From: CAYYFX01 sp964571855
Lineage (GTDB): Bacteria; ARS69
Assembly: GCA_964571855.1 (NCBI GenBank)
Contig: CAZNDO010000002.1
Location: forward strand, 594,278 to 658,277
Direction: 5' to 3'
Length of the DNA: 64,000 nt
Shown: positions 25,160-34,474 of the stretch, one piece after another
Numbering within the stretch: position 1 is the first letter of the stretch
Layout of the letters: each line of letters starts with the position of its first letter
Program-made: the position numbers and the translations under genes
Notes under the pieces: model-generated
Database searches by the model: none
Told to the model about the DNA's origin: nothing
What the model saw: the letters and a program-made list of their open reading frames with translations, nothing else

Positions 25160-25597
25160 TTGAAGCCGAGGTCGATTCCCGCCCTGGCGGCCGCTGTGAC
25201 GGCCGTCGTCGCCGCCGCCGCCGTCGCCTTCGCCGCCGCGCGGGACGCGGGCACGGGCTACGAGCTCCAGAACGTGGAGGTCATGGACCCGTCCATGCGC
25301 CTCCCCGAGGCCCGCCGCTACATGGTCGCGTTCAACGAGGCGCTCGGCGTGCAGTGCCGGGACTGCCACGTGCTCCGGGACTTCGCGTCCGACGAGAAGC
25401 CGCTCAAGCTCGTCGCCCGCGAGATGATGAAGATGCAGGTGGAGCTGAACGAGCAGCACTTCCCCGGCCAGGGCGAGCGCATCAACTGCTGGACCTGCCA
25501 CCGCGGGCAGCGCATTCCGCCGCTGTCGTCCGGGCTCACGGACGAGGCGCGCGACGCCGTGCTGCAGGATGTGGAGAAGGAAGCCGCCGGGAAGTAG
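25160..25597 (+). CDS. Photosynthetic-reaction-centre-type cytochrome c-like protein
   Basis: This 145-residue protein has an N-terminal signal/anchor (AAAVTAVVAAAAVAFAA) and two heme-binding motifs, CRDCH near 68-72 and CWTCH near 113-117. Helices with methionines follow the pattern REMMKMQVELN seen in the reaction-centre cytochrome subunit family (CytoC_RC); the family normally has four hemes, so this is a shortened diheme form. In non-phototrophs these are electron carriers of unknown partner. The start is TTG at 25,160 after GAGG. It lies 36 nt after the beta-helix gene, probably in the same transcript. Confidence 0.82.
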   Translation: MKPRSIPALAAAVTAVVAAAAVAFAAARDAGTGYELQNVEVMDPSMRLPEARRYMVAFNEALGVQCRDCHVLRDFASDEKPLKLVAREMMKMQVELNEQHFPGQGERINCWTCHRGQRIPPLSSGLTDEARDAVLQDVEKEAAGK

Positions 25598-25746
25598 GCC
25601 GGATCCGGCAACCTACGCGGCGGCGGGCAGGCCGCCCGGGGGCGAACCCGCCCGCGCCGGTGCTCGGAGGTATGCGAGCAATCCGACCCTAGCTCCGGGA
25701 CAGGCGGCTGTCAAGGGACGCCAAAACCGGCGAAGTGCGGCGGCGC

Positions 25747-25822
25747 TGGTGTGCCCGGTGGGCATCGAACCCACGACCCCCGGATTAAAAGTCCAGTGCT
25801 CTACCAACTGAGCTACGGGCAC
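25747..25822 (-). tRNA. tRNA-Lys (anticodon UUU)
   Basis: The minus strand forms a full cloverleaf of 76 nt with encoded CCA. The acceptor arm is GTGCCCG with CGGGCAC, the anticodon loop CTTTTAA gives UUU, and the T-loop is GTTCGATG. Confidence 0.97.
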
Positions 25823-25869
25823 CCAGCCGCACCGGGAGACGCCGCGGGGGCGCCGCGCCCGATCCGGGC

Positions 25870-25899
25870 AGTCTAGGAAGGTCCGCTCCGGCCCGTCAA
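25870..25899 (-). promoter_or_regulatory. Promoter of tRNA-Lys
   Basis: Minus strand TTGACG (25,894-25,899), an 18-nt spacer, then TAGACT (25,870-25,875). The predicted start is about 40 nt upstream of the tRNA. Confidence 0.55.
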
Positions 25900-25923
25900 C
25901 GCCGCCCGGCCCGGGCCGCGTTC

Positions 25924-25947
25924 CGGCCGCGCCCGCGCGCGCGGCCG
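25924..25947 (-). terminator. GC-rich hairpin after purA
   Basis: A 9-bp stem (CGGCCGCGC with GCGCGGCCG, 6-nt loop) begins 6 nt past the purA stop codon. No T-tract follows on the minus strand, so it is a weak terminator candidate or a 3'-end stabiliser. Confidence 0.3.
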
Positions 25948-25952
25948 CCGCC

Positions 25953-27230
25953 TCAGGCCAGCGTGACGATCTCGTCCCGCTCCGCCCCCACGCCCACGAG
26001 CGCCACCCGGCAGCCGCACCGCTCGGCGATCCGCCCCAGGTACGCCCGCGCGTTGGACGGGAGGTCCTTCGCCTGCCGCGCCGCGGACAGGGGCTCCGTC
26101 CAGCCGGGCATCTCCTCGTACACCACCTCCACCCGGCCGAGCTTCGCCACGGACCACGGGAACTCCTTCGTCTCCTCCCCGTCCACGCGGTAGGCCACGC
26201 CGATCCGCAGGGGATCGATGCCGGTGAGGATGTCCAGCTTCGTGATGGCGAGCGCGGTGATGCCGTTCACGTCCACGGCGTAGCGCGCGGCCACCGCGTC
26301 GAACCAGCCGCAGCGCCGCGGCCGGCCCGTCGTTGCGCCGTACTCCGCGCCCTTCGCGCGCAGCGCCTCCCCCTCCGCGCCGTGCAGCTCGGACGGGAAC
26401 GGGCCGTTGCCCACGCGCGTGCAGTACGCCTTCGCCACGCCCCAGGTCTCGTTGATCGCGGTGGGCGGAAGGCCCGAGCCCGCGGCCGCGCCGCCCGAAG
26501 TGGCGGACGAGCTGGTGGCGAAGGGGTACGTGCCGTGATCCAGGTCCAGGAGCGTTCCCTGCGCGCCCTCGAGCAGGATCTCCTCCCGCTCGGCCGCGGC
26601 GCGCCGCAGCATGGCGCCCGTGTCCGCCACGAGCGGCGCCAGGATGCCCGCGGCGCGGCGCGCCTCGGCCACCACGTCCGCCGCGTCCAGCCCCTTCGCG
26701 CCGTACCGCCCCTTCAGGACGTGGTTCATCTCCTCCGCTTCCTCGGTCACGCGGGCCTCCAGCGTGTCCGGCTCCAGGAGGTCCCCCACGCGCACGCCGC
26801 GCCGCAGCACCTTGTCCCCGTACGCGGGGCCGATGCCGCGGCCCGTGGTCCCGATGGCGGCGGCGCCGCGTGCCTCCTCGCTCACCTTGTCCAGGAGCCG
26901 GTGCGTGGACAGGATCAGATGCGCGCGCGGGCTGACGAACACGCGCCCGTCGCAGCGCACGCCGCCGCGCTCCAGCTCGTCGATCTCCGCCTGCAGCGTG
27001 TTCGCGTCCACGACGACGCCGTTCCCGAGGAGGCACATGACCTTCGGGTTCAGGATGCCGCTGGGGATGTGGTGCAGGATGGTCTTCTTCCCGGCGATCA
27101 CCACGGTGTGCCCCGCGTTCGGCCCGCCGCCGAAGCGCGCGATCACGGACGTGCGCGCGCCGAGCCAGTCGACGATCTTGCCCTTCCCCTCGTCGCCCCA
27201 CTGCACGCCGACCAGCACCCGCACCGCCAT
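25953..27230 (-). CDS. purA: Adenylosuccinate synthetase
   Basis: This 425-residue cytoplasmic enzyme makes adenylosuccinate from IMP, aspartate and GTP, the first step from IMP to AMP. The GTP loop WGDEGKGK is at residues 11-18. Further family signatures are FGGGPNAGHT, RGIGPAYGDK and GTYPFATSSSATSGG, and the product site GATTGRPRRCGWFD is near residue 300. Length is normal. ATG at 27,230 is 4 nt after the engB stop, with AAGGAG inside the end of engB, so translation is coupled. Purine genes are not neighbours otherwise. Confidence 0.97.
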   Translation of the reverse strand: MAVRVLVGVQWGDEGKGKIVDWLGARTSVIARFGGGPNAGHTVVIAGKKTILHHIPSGILNPKVMCLLGNGVVVDANTLQAEIDELERGGVRCDGRVFVSPRAHLILSTHRLLDKVSEEARGAAAIGTTGRGIGPAYGDKVLRRGVRVGDLLEPDTLEARVTEEAEEMNHVLKGRYGAKGLDAADVVAEARRAAGILAPLVADTGAMLRRAAAEREEILLEGAQGTLLDLDHGTYPFATSSSATSGGAAAGSGLPPTAINETWGVAKAYCTRVGNGPFPSELHGAEGEALRAKGAEYGATTGRPRRCGWFDAVAARYAVDVNGITALAITKLDILTGIDPLRIGVAYRVDGEETKEFPWSVAKLGRVEVVYEEMPGWTEPLSAARQAKDLPSNARAYLGRIAERCGCRVALVGVGAERDEIVTLA

Positions 27231-27234
27231 CGCG

Positions 27235-27843
27235 TCACTCCTTCGCCTTCGTCGCCGGGTCGGACCACGCGGCCGCCGCGTCCTCCACCCAGCGCAGCAC
27301 CTCGGGCCGCCCCTCCCGCGTCAGGGAGGAGAACGGCTGCACGCGAAGCCCCTCGCAGTCCGCGGCGAGCGCCTTGAGCCGCTTCGCCCGCTCCATGCGG
27401 GAGAGCTTGTCGATCTTCGTGGCCACCACGAGCGCGGGCCGTCCGGAGTCCGCCAGCCACTCCAGCATGGCCGCGTCCTGCGCGGAGGGCGGATGGCGCG
27501 CATCCACGAGCTGCAGGATGCCGCAGAGTTGCTCCCGATCGTCCAGGTAGCCGCGGACCAGGGCGCCCCAGCCCCCCTTCGTGCCCGACGGCGCGCGAGC
27601 ATACCCGTACCCGGGCAGATCGACGAGGTGGTACCGCCCGCCGACGTCGAAGAAGTTGATCTCCCGGGTCCGCCCGGGCGTGCGGCTCACCCGCGCGAGC
27701 CCGCGCACGCCGAAGAGCACGTTCAAGAGCGAGGACTTCCCCACGTTCGAACGCCCGGACACCGCCACCTCGGGGAGGCGCGCGGCGGGCAGGGCCGAGG
27801 GCTTGGCCACCCCGCGGACGAAGGTGGCGGGCAGGGGACGCAT
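27235..27843 (-). CDS. engB: Ribosome biogenesis GTPase EngB/YsxC
   Basis: This 202-residue GTPase assists assembly of the large ribosomal subunit. G1 is GRSNVGKSS (about 30-38), G2 includes TPGRTREINFF, G3 is DLPGYG and G4 is TKIDK. The size matches the family. ATG at 27,843 is preceded by GGAGA. A 57-nt spacer with a 10-nt-periodic repeat separates it from lon. Confidence 0.95.
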   Translation of the reverse strand: MRPLPATFVRGVAKPSALPAARLPEVAVSGRSNVGKSSLLNVLFGVRGLARVSRTPGRTREINFFDVGGRYHLVDLPGYGYARAPSGTKGGWGALVRGYLDDREQLCGILQLVDARHPPSAQDAAMLEWLADSGRPALVVATKIDKLSRMERAKRLKALAADCEGLRVQPFSSLTREGRPEVLRWVEDAAAAWSDPATKAKE

Positions 27844-27860
27844 GCGGGTCTCCGGGACGT

Positions 27861-27896
27861 TCCGTGCGATCGGTGAAGGTCCGTGACGATCCGTGA
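27861..27896. repeat. Four TCCGTGA-like heptamers at 10-nt period
   Basis: Plus-strand heptamers start at 27,861 (TCCGTGC), 27,870 (TCGGTGA), 27,880 (TCCGTGA) and 27,890 (TCCGTGA). The period of about one helical turn, between lon and engB, suits cooperative protein binding, though a chance tandem repeat is possible. Confidence 0.5.
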
Positions 27897-30421
27897 AGGG
27901 TCAGTGCGCGAAGCCGGGCAGGCCTTCCTGGGCGGAGTCCTCCCCGGTCGCGGCGAGCAGCCGGTCCAGCGTGGGCGACGGCGCGAGCGCGTGGCGGAGC
28001 GCCTCGTCCACGTGCTCCACGAACGCCACCTCCAGGTCCCGCTTGGCCGCCGGCTGGATCTCGTGCCAGTCCGGCTCGTTGTCCTTCGGGACGATCACGC
28101 GCGTGTAGCCCGCGGTGGCCGCGGCCACGACCTTCTCGTTCAGCCCGCCGATGGGCAGCACGCGCCCGAGCAGCGTGATCTCCCCCGTCATGGCCACGTC
28201 CCGCTTCACGGGCACGCGCAGGAGCGCGCTGATCATGGCCGTGGCGATGCACACGCCCGCCGACGGCCCGTCCTTCGGGATGGCGCCCTCCGGGATGTGC
28301 ACGTGCAGGTCCACGCGCTCCGCGAAGTCCGGGTCCAGGCCGAGCGCGCGCGCCCGGCGGCGCGCGTACGTCAGCGCGGTGCGCGCGGACTCGCGCATCA
28401 CCTCGCCCAGCCGGCCGGTCAGCACGATCTTCCCGCTGCCCGGGGACACCGCCACCTCGACCGGCAGCACGTCCCCGCCCCACTCCGTCCAGGCCAGCCC
28501 CGATGCGGTGCCGATGCGGTCCTTGTCCGGCAGGCGGCGCTCCGGGAACCGCGGCGCGCCCAGCAGCTTGTCCAGCGCGGTCACGCCGACCGCGCGCTTC
28601 TTCGCCCGCTTCTCCGTGACCTTGCCGTGCGCCACCTTGCGGCAGATCTTCGCGATCTCCCGCTCCAGGTTGCGCACGCCGGCCTCCCGCGTGTACCGCG
28701 TGACGAGCCTGCGCAGCACCTCGTCCGACACGGACACGTCCGACGCCTTCAGCCCGTGCTCCTTGAGCTGCTTCGGGAGCAGGAACCTGCGCGCGATGCC
28801 CATCTTCTCGTGCTCGAGGTAGCCGGGCAGGCGCAGGATCTCCATGCGGTCCCGCAAGGGCGGCGGGATGGCGGGCAGCACGTTCGCCGTGGTGATGAAC
28901 AGGACCTCCGAGAGGTCGAAGTCCACGTCCAGGTAGTGGTCCGAGAACGTCTTGTTCTGCTCCGGGTCCAGCACCTCGAGCAGCGCCGCGGACGGATCCC
29001 CGCGGAAGTCCGCGGCCAGCTTGTCCACCTCGTCCAGCAGGAACACCGGGTTCTTCGTGCCCGCGCGCTTGATGCCCTGGATGATGCGCCCCGGCATGGA
29101 GCCGATGTACGTGCGGCGGTGCCCGCGGATCTCCGCCTCGTCGCGCACGCCGCCCAGCGACACCCGCACGAACTCCCGGCCCAGCGCGCGCGCCACGGAG
29201 CGGCCGAGCGAGGTCTTGCCCACGCCCGGCGGGCCCACGAAGCAGAGGATGGAGCCGCGCGGCCGCTTCACGAGCCGCACCACCGCCAGGTACTCCAGGA
29301 TACGGTCCTTCACCTTCTCCAGGCCGTAGTGGTCCTCGTCCAGGATGCGGCGCGCCTTCGCCAGGTCCAGCCGGTCCTTCGTGCGCTTGTTCCACGGGAG
29401 CGCGACCAGCGTCTCCACGTACCCGCGCACCACCGTGGCCTCCGGGGACATGGGGCTCATGCGGCGCAGCCGGTCCACCTCGGCGAGCGCCTTCTCCTCC
29501 ACGTCCTTGGGCATGGCGGCCTTCAGCACGCGCTCGCGCAGCTCGCTGCCGTCCTCGTCGTCCCCGCCGGTCTCGCCCAGCTCCTTGCGGATGGCCTTGA
29601 GCTGCTCCTGCAGGTAGAACTCCTTCTGCCCCTTCGTCACGCGCGTGCGCACCTCGCCCTCGATCTTGCGCTCCAGGCGCAGGATCTCCAGCTCGTTGCC
29701 GAGCAGGCCGGTGAGCAGCGTGAGCTGCGCCTTCGCGCTCGTGGCCTCGAGCAGGCTCTGCCGGCGCTCCAGGTCGATGAGCAGGTGCCCGGACACCGCG
29801 TGCGCCACGTGCAGCGGCTCGTGCACGTTCTCCACCGCGGCGGCCAGCTCGTCCGGGAGCCGGCGGTTCAGGCTGACGTACTCCTGGAAGAGCTGCACGA
29901 CGCCCCGCGTCAGCGCCTCGACCTCCGGGGACTTCGCCACCGGCTCCTCGGCGGACTCCAGCCGCACGGACACGAACTTGCCCGTGGTCACGAGCCCGAG
30001 CTTCCGGAAGCGGCAGATGCCCTCCACCAGGAGCTTGAGCGTGCCGTCCGGCGCGCGCAGGAGCTGCAGCGCGCGCACCACGGTGCCGACGTCGTGCAGG
30101 CCCTTGTCCGAGGGGTCGCTCTCCTGCGGGTCCCGCTGGGTGAGGACGGCGAAGAGCTTGTCGTCCGCCACGGCGCGCTCCACCGCCGCCACGGACGCCG
30201 GGCGGCCCACGAGCAGGGGCGCCATCATCCCCGGGAAGAGGACCACGTCGCGCAGCGGGAGCAGCGGCAGCACGTTCCGGAAGCGGATGGTCTCGCGCCC
30301 GGCGCGATGCGTGAGGATCTTCCCGCGCACGACGGTGGCGCGGGCGGCGCCGCGCGGAGCCCTCGCCGCGGCGCCCTGGCGGCGCGCGGGCTTCCGCGCC
30401 GGACGCGCCGGGCCGGCGGCG

Positions 30422-31672
<1,251 letters not shown>

Positions 31673-31694
31673 CCGGCACGCGCCTTCCCCGCCG

Positions 31695-32279
31695 CTACGG
31701 GCGCTTGTCGATGACCTCGTCCACGAGGCCGTACTGCTTCGCCTCCTGCGCGGAGAGGAAGTAGTTCCGGTCCGTGTCCTTGTCGATGCGATCCAGGGGT
31801 TGCCCGGTGTGCTTCACGAGGATCTGGTTCAGCCGGCCGCGCGTGCTGAGGATCTCCTTCGCGTAGATCTCCACGTCCGCGGCCTGGCCCTGCGTGCCGC
31901 CGAGCGGCTGGTGGATCATGATGCGCGAGTTCGGCAGCGCGGAGCGCTTGCCCTTCGCCCCCGCGGTCAGCAGGATGGCGCCCATGCTGGCGGCCATGCC
32001 CATGCAGATGGTGACCACGTCCGGCTTGATGTACTGCATGGTGTCGTAGATGGCCAGGCCGGCCGTGACCGACCCGCCGGGCGAGTTGATGTACAGGAAG
32101 ATGTCCCGCTCCGGGTCCTCCGCCTCGAGGAACAGGAGCTGCGCGATGATCAGGCTGGCGACGTGGTCCTCCACGGGCGTGCCGAGGAACACGATCCGGT
32201 CCTTCAGGAGCCGCGAGTAGATGTCGTACGCGCGCTCCCCCCGCCCGTCCTGCTCCACCACCATCGGAACCAGCGCCAT
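31695..32279 (-). CDS. clpP: ClpP protease subunit
   Basis: This 194-residue serine protease forms the barrel of ClpXP. Catalytic Ser98 is in GMAASMGA, His123 in MIHQPLGG and Asp in DKDTDRN. Length is typical. ATG at 32,279 is preceded by GGAGGAG, and 86 nt separate it from tig. It belongs to the tig-clpP-clpX-lon run. Confidence 0.97.
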   Translation of the reverse strand: MALVPMVVEQDGRGERAYDIYSRLLKDRIVFLGTPVEDHVASLIIAQLLFLEAEDPERDIFLYINSPGGSVTAGLAIYDTMQYIKPDVVTICMGMAASMGAILLTAGAKGKRSALPNSRIMIHQPLGGTQGQAADVEIYAKEILSTRGRLNQILVKHTGQPLDRIDKDTDRNYFLSAQEAKQYGLVDEVIDKRP

Positions 32280-32365
32280 CCCCCGCTCCTCCTGCTTCTC
32301 CCGCGGAGCGTCCCGCCCCGCGGGCCGTCTCCCGGTGACCCCGTAAGGGGCTGTCTGCCTTCCGG

Positions 32366-33667
32366 TTAGGCCGTCGTGGCCTGCACGGTCTTCGTCGTAA
32401 TTTCGGCATTCTCCGTCAGAAAGGCAAGGACCTTCTTGTCGCGCACCTCGCGCGTGAGGCGGCGCAGGAAGCGATCCCCGCCGAGCTGCTCCACCAGGCG
32501 GCGCACCGGCATGCCGCGCAGCCGCGCCATGCGCTGCACCCGCTCGCGGACCTCCTCCTCGGAGGCGCGGATCTTCTCGGCCTTCGCGATCGCGTCCAGC
32601 ACGAGCATCCGCCGCACCTGCCGGTCGGCCGCCGCGCGGTTCGCGTCCTTGAGCTTCGCCTCGTCCACGGCCTCGGGGTCCTCGCCCCGGTACGCCGCCT
32701 CCTGCCGCTGCTGCTGCACGAGGTCGTTCAGCAGCGCCTCCACGAGCGCCTTCGGCGCCTCGAAGGGGTTCGCGTCCACCACCTTCTCCAGCAGCACCTG
32801 GTGCAGCCGGTCCGTGCCCGCGCGCTCCGCCTGCTCCGTCAGCTCCTGGCGGATGCGGGCCTTCATCTCCTCCACGGTCTTCAGGTCCGTGTGCTTCGCC
32901 ACGAGCGCGTCGTCCAGGACCGGGAAGCGCTTCTCCTGGATCTTGCGCACCTTGATCCGGTAGCGCGCGGTCTGGCCGCGGAGCAGCGGGTCCTGGTGGT
33001 CCTCGCCGTACGGCACCTCGGCCATGCGCACGCTTCCCGGCTCGGCGCCGCGGAGCGCGTTCTCGAACGGCTCCACCACGCGCCCCTCGCCCAGCTCCAC
33101 CACCGCGTCCTTCACGGAGCGGCCGGCGATGGGCGCGTCGTTCTTGTCCACCGCCTGGTAGTCCAGGAGGAGCACGTCGCCGTCGATGGCGCCGCGCGTG
33201 ACCTCCTCCAGATCGGGCCGGCTCTTGCGGAAGTCCTCCATCACCGCGTCCACCTGCGCGTCGGCGACCTCGGGGATCTCCTTCTCCGCCGCGATCCCCT
33301 TCACGCCGGTGAGCTGCAGCTCGGGCCGCGCGTCGAAGTCCGCGCGGAACGACAGCGGCCGGCTCTGGCCGAAGCTGACGTCCGCGAACGACGGCTCCGA
33401 GATGGGATCCAGCCCCGTCTCGTCCAGCGCCTGCGCGAACGCCTTCGGCACCACGTGCTCCAGGAACTCCTGGTCCAGCTCCCCCTTGAACGACTTCCGC
33501 ACGACGTCCGCGGGCACCTTCCCCTTGCGGAACCCGGGCAGGCGCACGCGCTTCGCGACGCGCCGTGCGACCTCCTGGTACTCCCGCTCGACGTCCTCGG
33601 CGGCGACCTCGACCGTGAGGATGCGCCGCCACGGCTCCTGCTTCTCCACCTCGACCTTGACGTTCAA
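32366..33667 (-). CDS. tig: Trigger factor chaperone
   Basis: This 433-residue ribosome-associated chaperone/prolyl isomerase has the ribosome-binding loop signature RLPGFRKGKVP near residue 38-48. A PPIase-like FKBP domain (DGDVLLLDYQAV...) occupies about 155-240. The long helical C-terminal arm contains QQQRQEAAYRGEDPEA. The start is TTG at 33,667, preceded by CCTCCGGAGG at a good distance; no ATG is in range. It begins only 17 nt after the tRNA-Leu CCA end, so the two share one transcript and RNase P/Z processing should create the tig 5' end. Confidence 0.95.
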   Translation of the reverse strand: MNVKVEVEKQEPWRRILTVEVAAEDVEREYQEVARRVAKRVRLPGFRKGKVPADVVRKSFKGELDQEFLEHVVPKAFAQALDETGLDPISEPSFADVSFGQSRPLSFRADFDARPELQLTGVKGIAAEKEIPEVADAQVDAVMEDFRKSRPDLEEVTRGAIDGDVLLLDYQAVDKNDAPIAGRSVKDAVVELGEGRVVEPFENALRGAEPGSVRMAEVPYGEDHQDPLLRGQTARYRIKVRKIQEKRFPVLDDALVAKHTDLKTVEEMKARIRQELTEQAERAGTDRLHQVLLEKVVDANPFEAPKALVEALLNDLVQQQRQEAAYRGEDPEAVDEAKLKDANRAAADRQVRRMLVLDAIAKAEKIRASEEEVRERVQRMARLRGMPVRRLVEQLGGDRFLRRLTREVRDKKVLAFLTENAEITTKTVQATTA

Positions 33668-33684
33668 CGTGTCCTCCGGAGGGT

Positions 33685-33770
33685 TGGTGCGAGAGAGGGG
33701 ACTCGAACCCCTACGAGTTTCCTCACCGGATCCTAAGTCCGGCGCGTCTGCCAAATTCCGCCACTCTCGC
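33685..33770 (-). tRNA. tRNA-Leu (anticodon UAG)
   Basis: The minus strand gives an 86-nt class II tRNA with encoded CCA, acceptor arm GCGAGAG/CTCTCGC and anticodon loop CTTAGGA (UAG). It has a long variable arm and the T-loop GTTCGAGT. It lies directly upstream of tig; I could not find a TTGAC-type promoter between it and position 34,470. Confidence 0.97.
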
Positions 33771-33782
33771 ATCGTCGTTGCC

Positions 33783-34100
33783 CCTCGCGATGCCGCGGCG
33801 GGTGGGCGGTGCGCAGGGCCGCTGCGTGAGCGTGCGGCTCCGGCGGGGACCGGGCGCATCGCCGGCGAGGTCGGCGGACCGGATGGGCCGGGCGCTCCGG
33901 TGCCCCTCTCGCGGGCCTCTGCGCGCGAACGCGCCGCGCCCTTCGGGCGCGTGCGTGCGTGCTCGAACGCCCGCGAGAGGGGCACCGGAGCGCCCGACCC
34001 GTCCGGTCCGCCTCCCGCCGGCGACGCGCTCGGTCCCCGCCGGAGCCGCACGCTCCCGCACCGGCAGCGCGCCGCCCACCCCGCCCGCAGCGTCGCGAGG
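33783..34100. repeat. Long inverted repeat IR-A (arms about 133 nt)
   Basis: Arms 33,783-33,916 and 33,969-34,100 are reverse complements at roughly 85% identity by eye, closing on CCTCGCGA / TCGCGAGG. The 52-nt loop carries a 7-bp stem CGCGCCC-TTC-GGGCGCG (33,935-33,951). It abuts tRNA-Leu. Confidence 0.85.
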
Positions 34101-34116
34101 TGCACTCCTCATCATG

Positions 34117-34164
34117 GGGGTGCAACCAGGCGGCACGCGGCGCGTGCCGCTTGGTTGCAACCCC
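34117..34164. repeat. Perfect-core hairpin between the two long repeats
   Basis: GGGGTGCAACCA pairs with TGGTTGCAACCCC (one bulge), and GCGGCACGC pairs with GCGTGCCGC around a 3-nt loop. Over 20 bp of near-perfect stem. Confidence 0.75.
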
Positions 34165-34200
34165 ACCAGACGAAGCGTGCGGCGGTGGTGGGTCCTCGGG

Positions 34201-34218
34201 GTCTCCTGCCAAGGAGAC
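34201..34218. repeat. Short hairpin GTCTCCT-GCCA-AGGAGAC
   Basis: A perfect 7-bp stem with a 4-nt loop in the centre of the region between IR-A and IR-B. Confidence 0.6.
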
Positions 34219-34232
34219 CTGGAGCATGCGGC

Positions 34233-34468
34233 GTCGGACGCAGGCGGCGCGGGGGCGTTCGAGCGGTCCGTCGGGGCGAGCGGACCGGACGGGGTGGGTG
34301 CCCCGGTGCCCCTCTCGCGGGCGTTCGAGCATGCGCGCCACGCGCCCGAAGGGCGCGGTGCGCTCACGCGCAGAGGCCCGCGAGAGGGGTACCGGGGCGC
34401 CCGACCCATCCGGCCCGCTCGCCTCGCGGCCAACCCGCTCGAACGCCCGCGCACCGCCCGCGTCCGAC
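34233..34468. repeat. Long inverted repeat IR-B, inverted copy of IR-A core
   Basis: Arms 34,233-34,321 and 34,376-34,468 are reverse complements. The loop holds CGCGCCC-GAA-GGGCGCG (34,341-34,357), the opposite-strand form of the IR-A loop. IR-A and IR-B share the arm core GGTGCCCCTCTCGCGGG, so they are two copies in opposite orientation. The rest of 33,771-34,474 holds no gene I would support. Confidence 0.85.
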
Positions 34469-34474
34469 CAGTCA

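Noticed and set aside
25598..25609. Palindrome GCCGGATCCGGC as terminator after the cytochrome gene
   Set aside because: It has no loop and no T-tract; a short palindrome expected by chance in GC-rich DNA.
33771..34474. GOLLD/ROOL-type large ornate RNA next to a tRNA
   Set aside because: The position near a tRNA is suggestive, but the structure is dominated by two long simple palindromes rather than a multi-branched fold.
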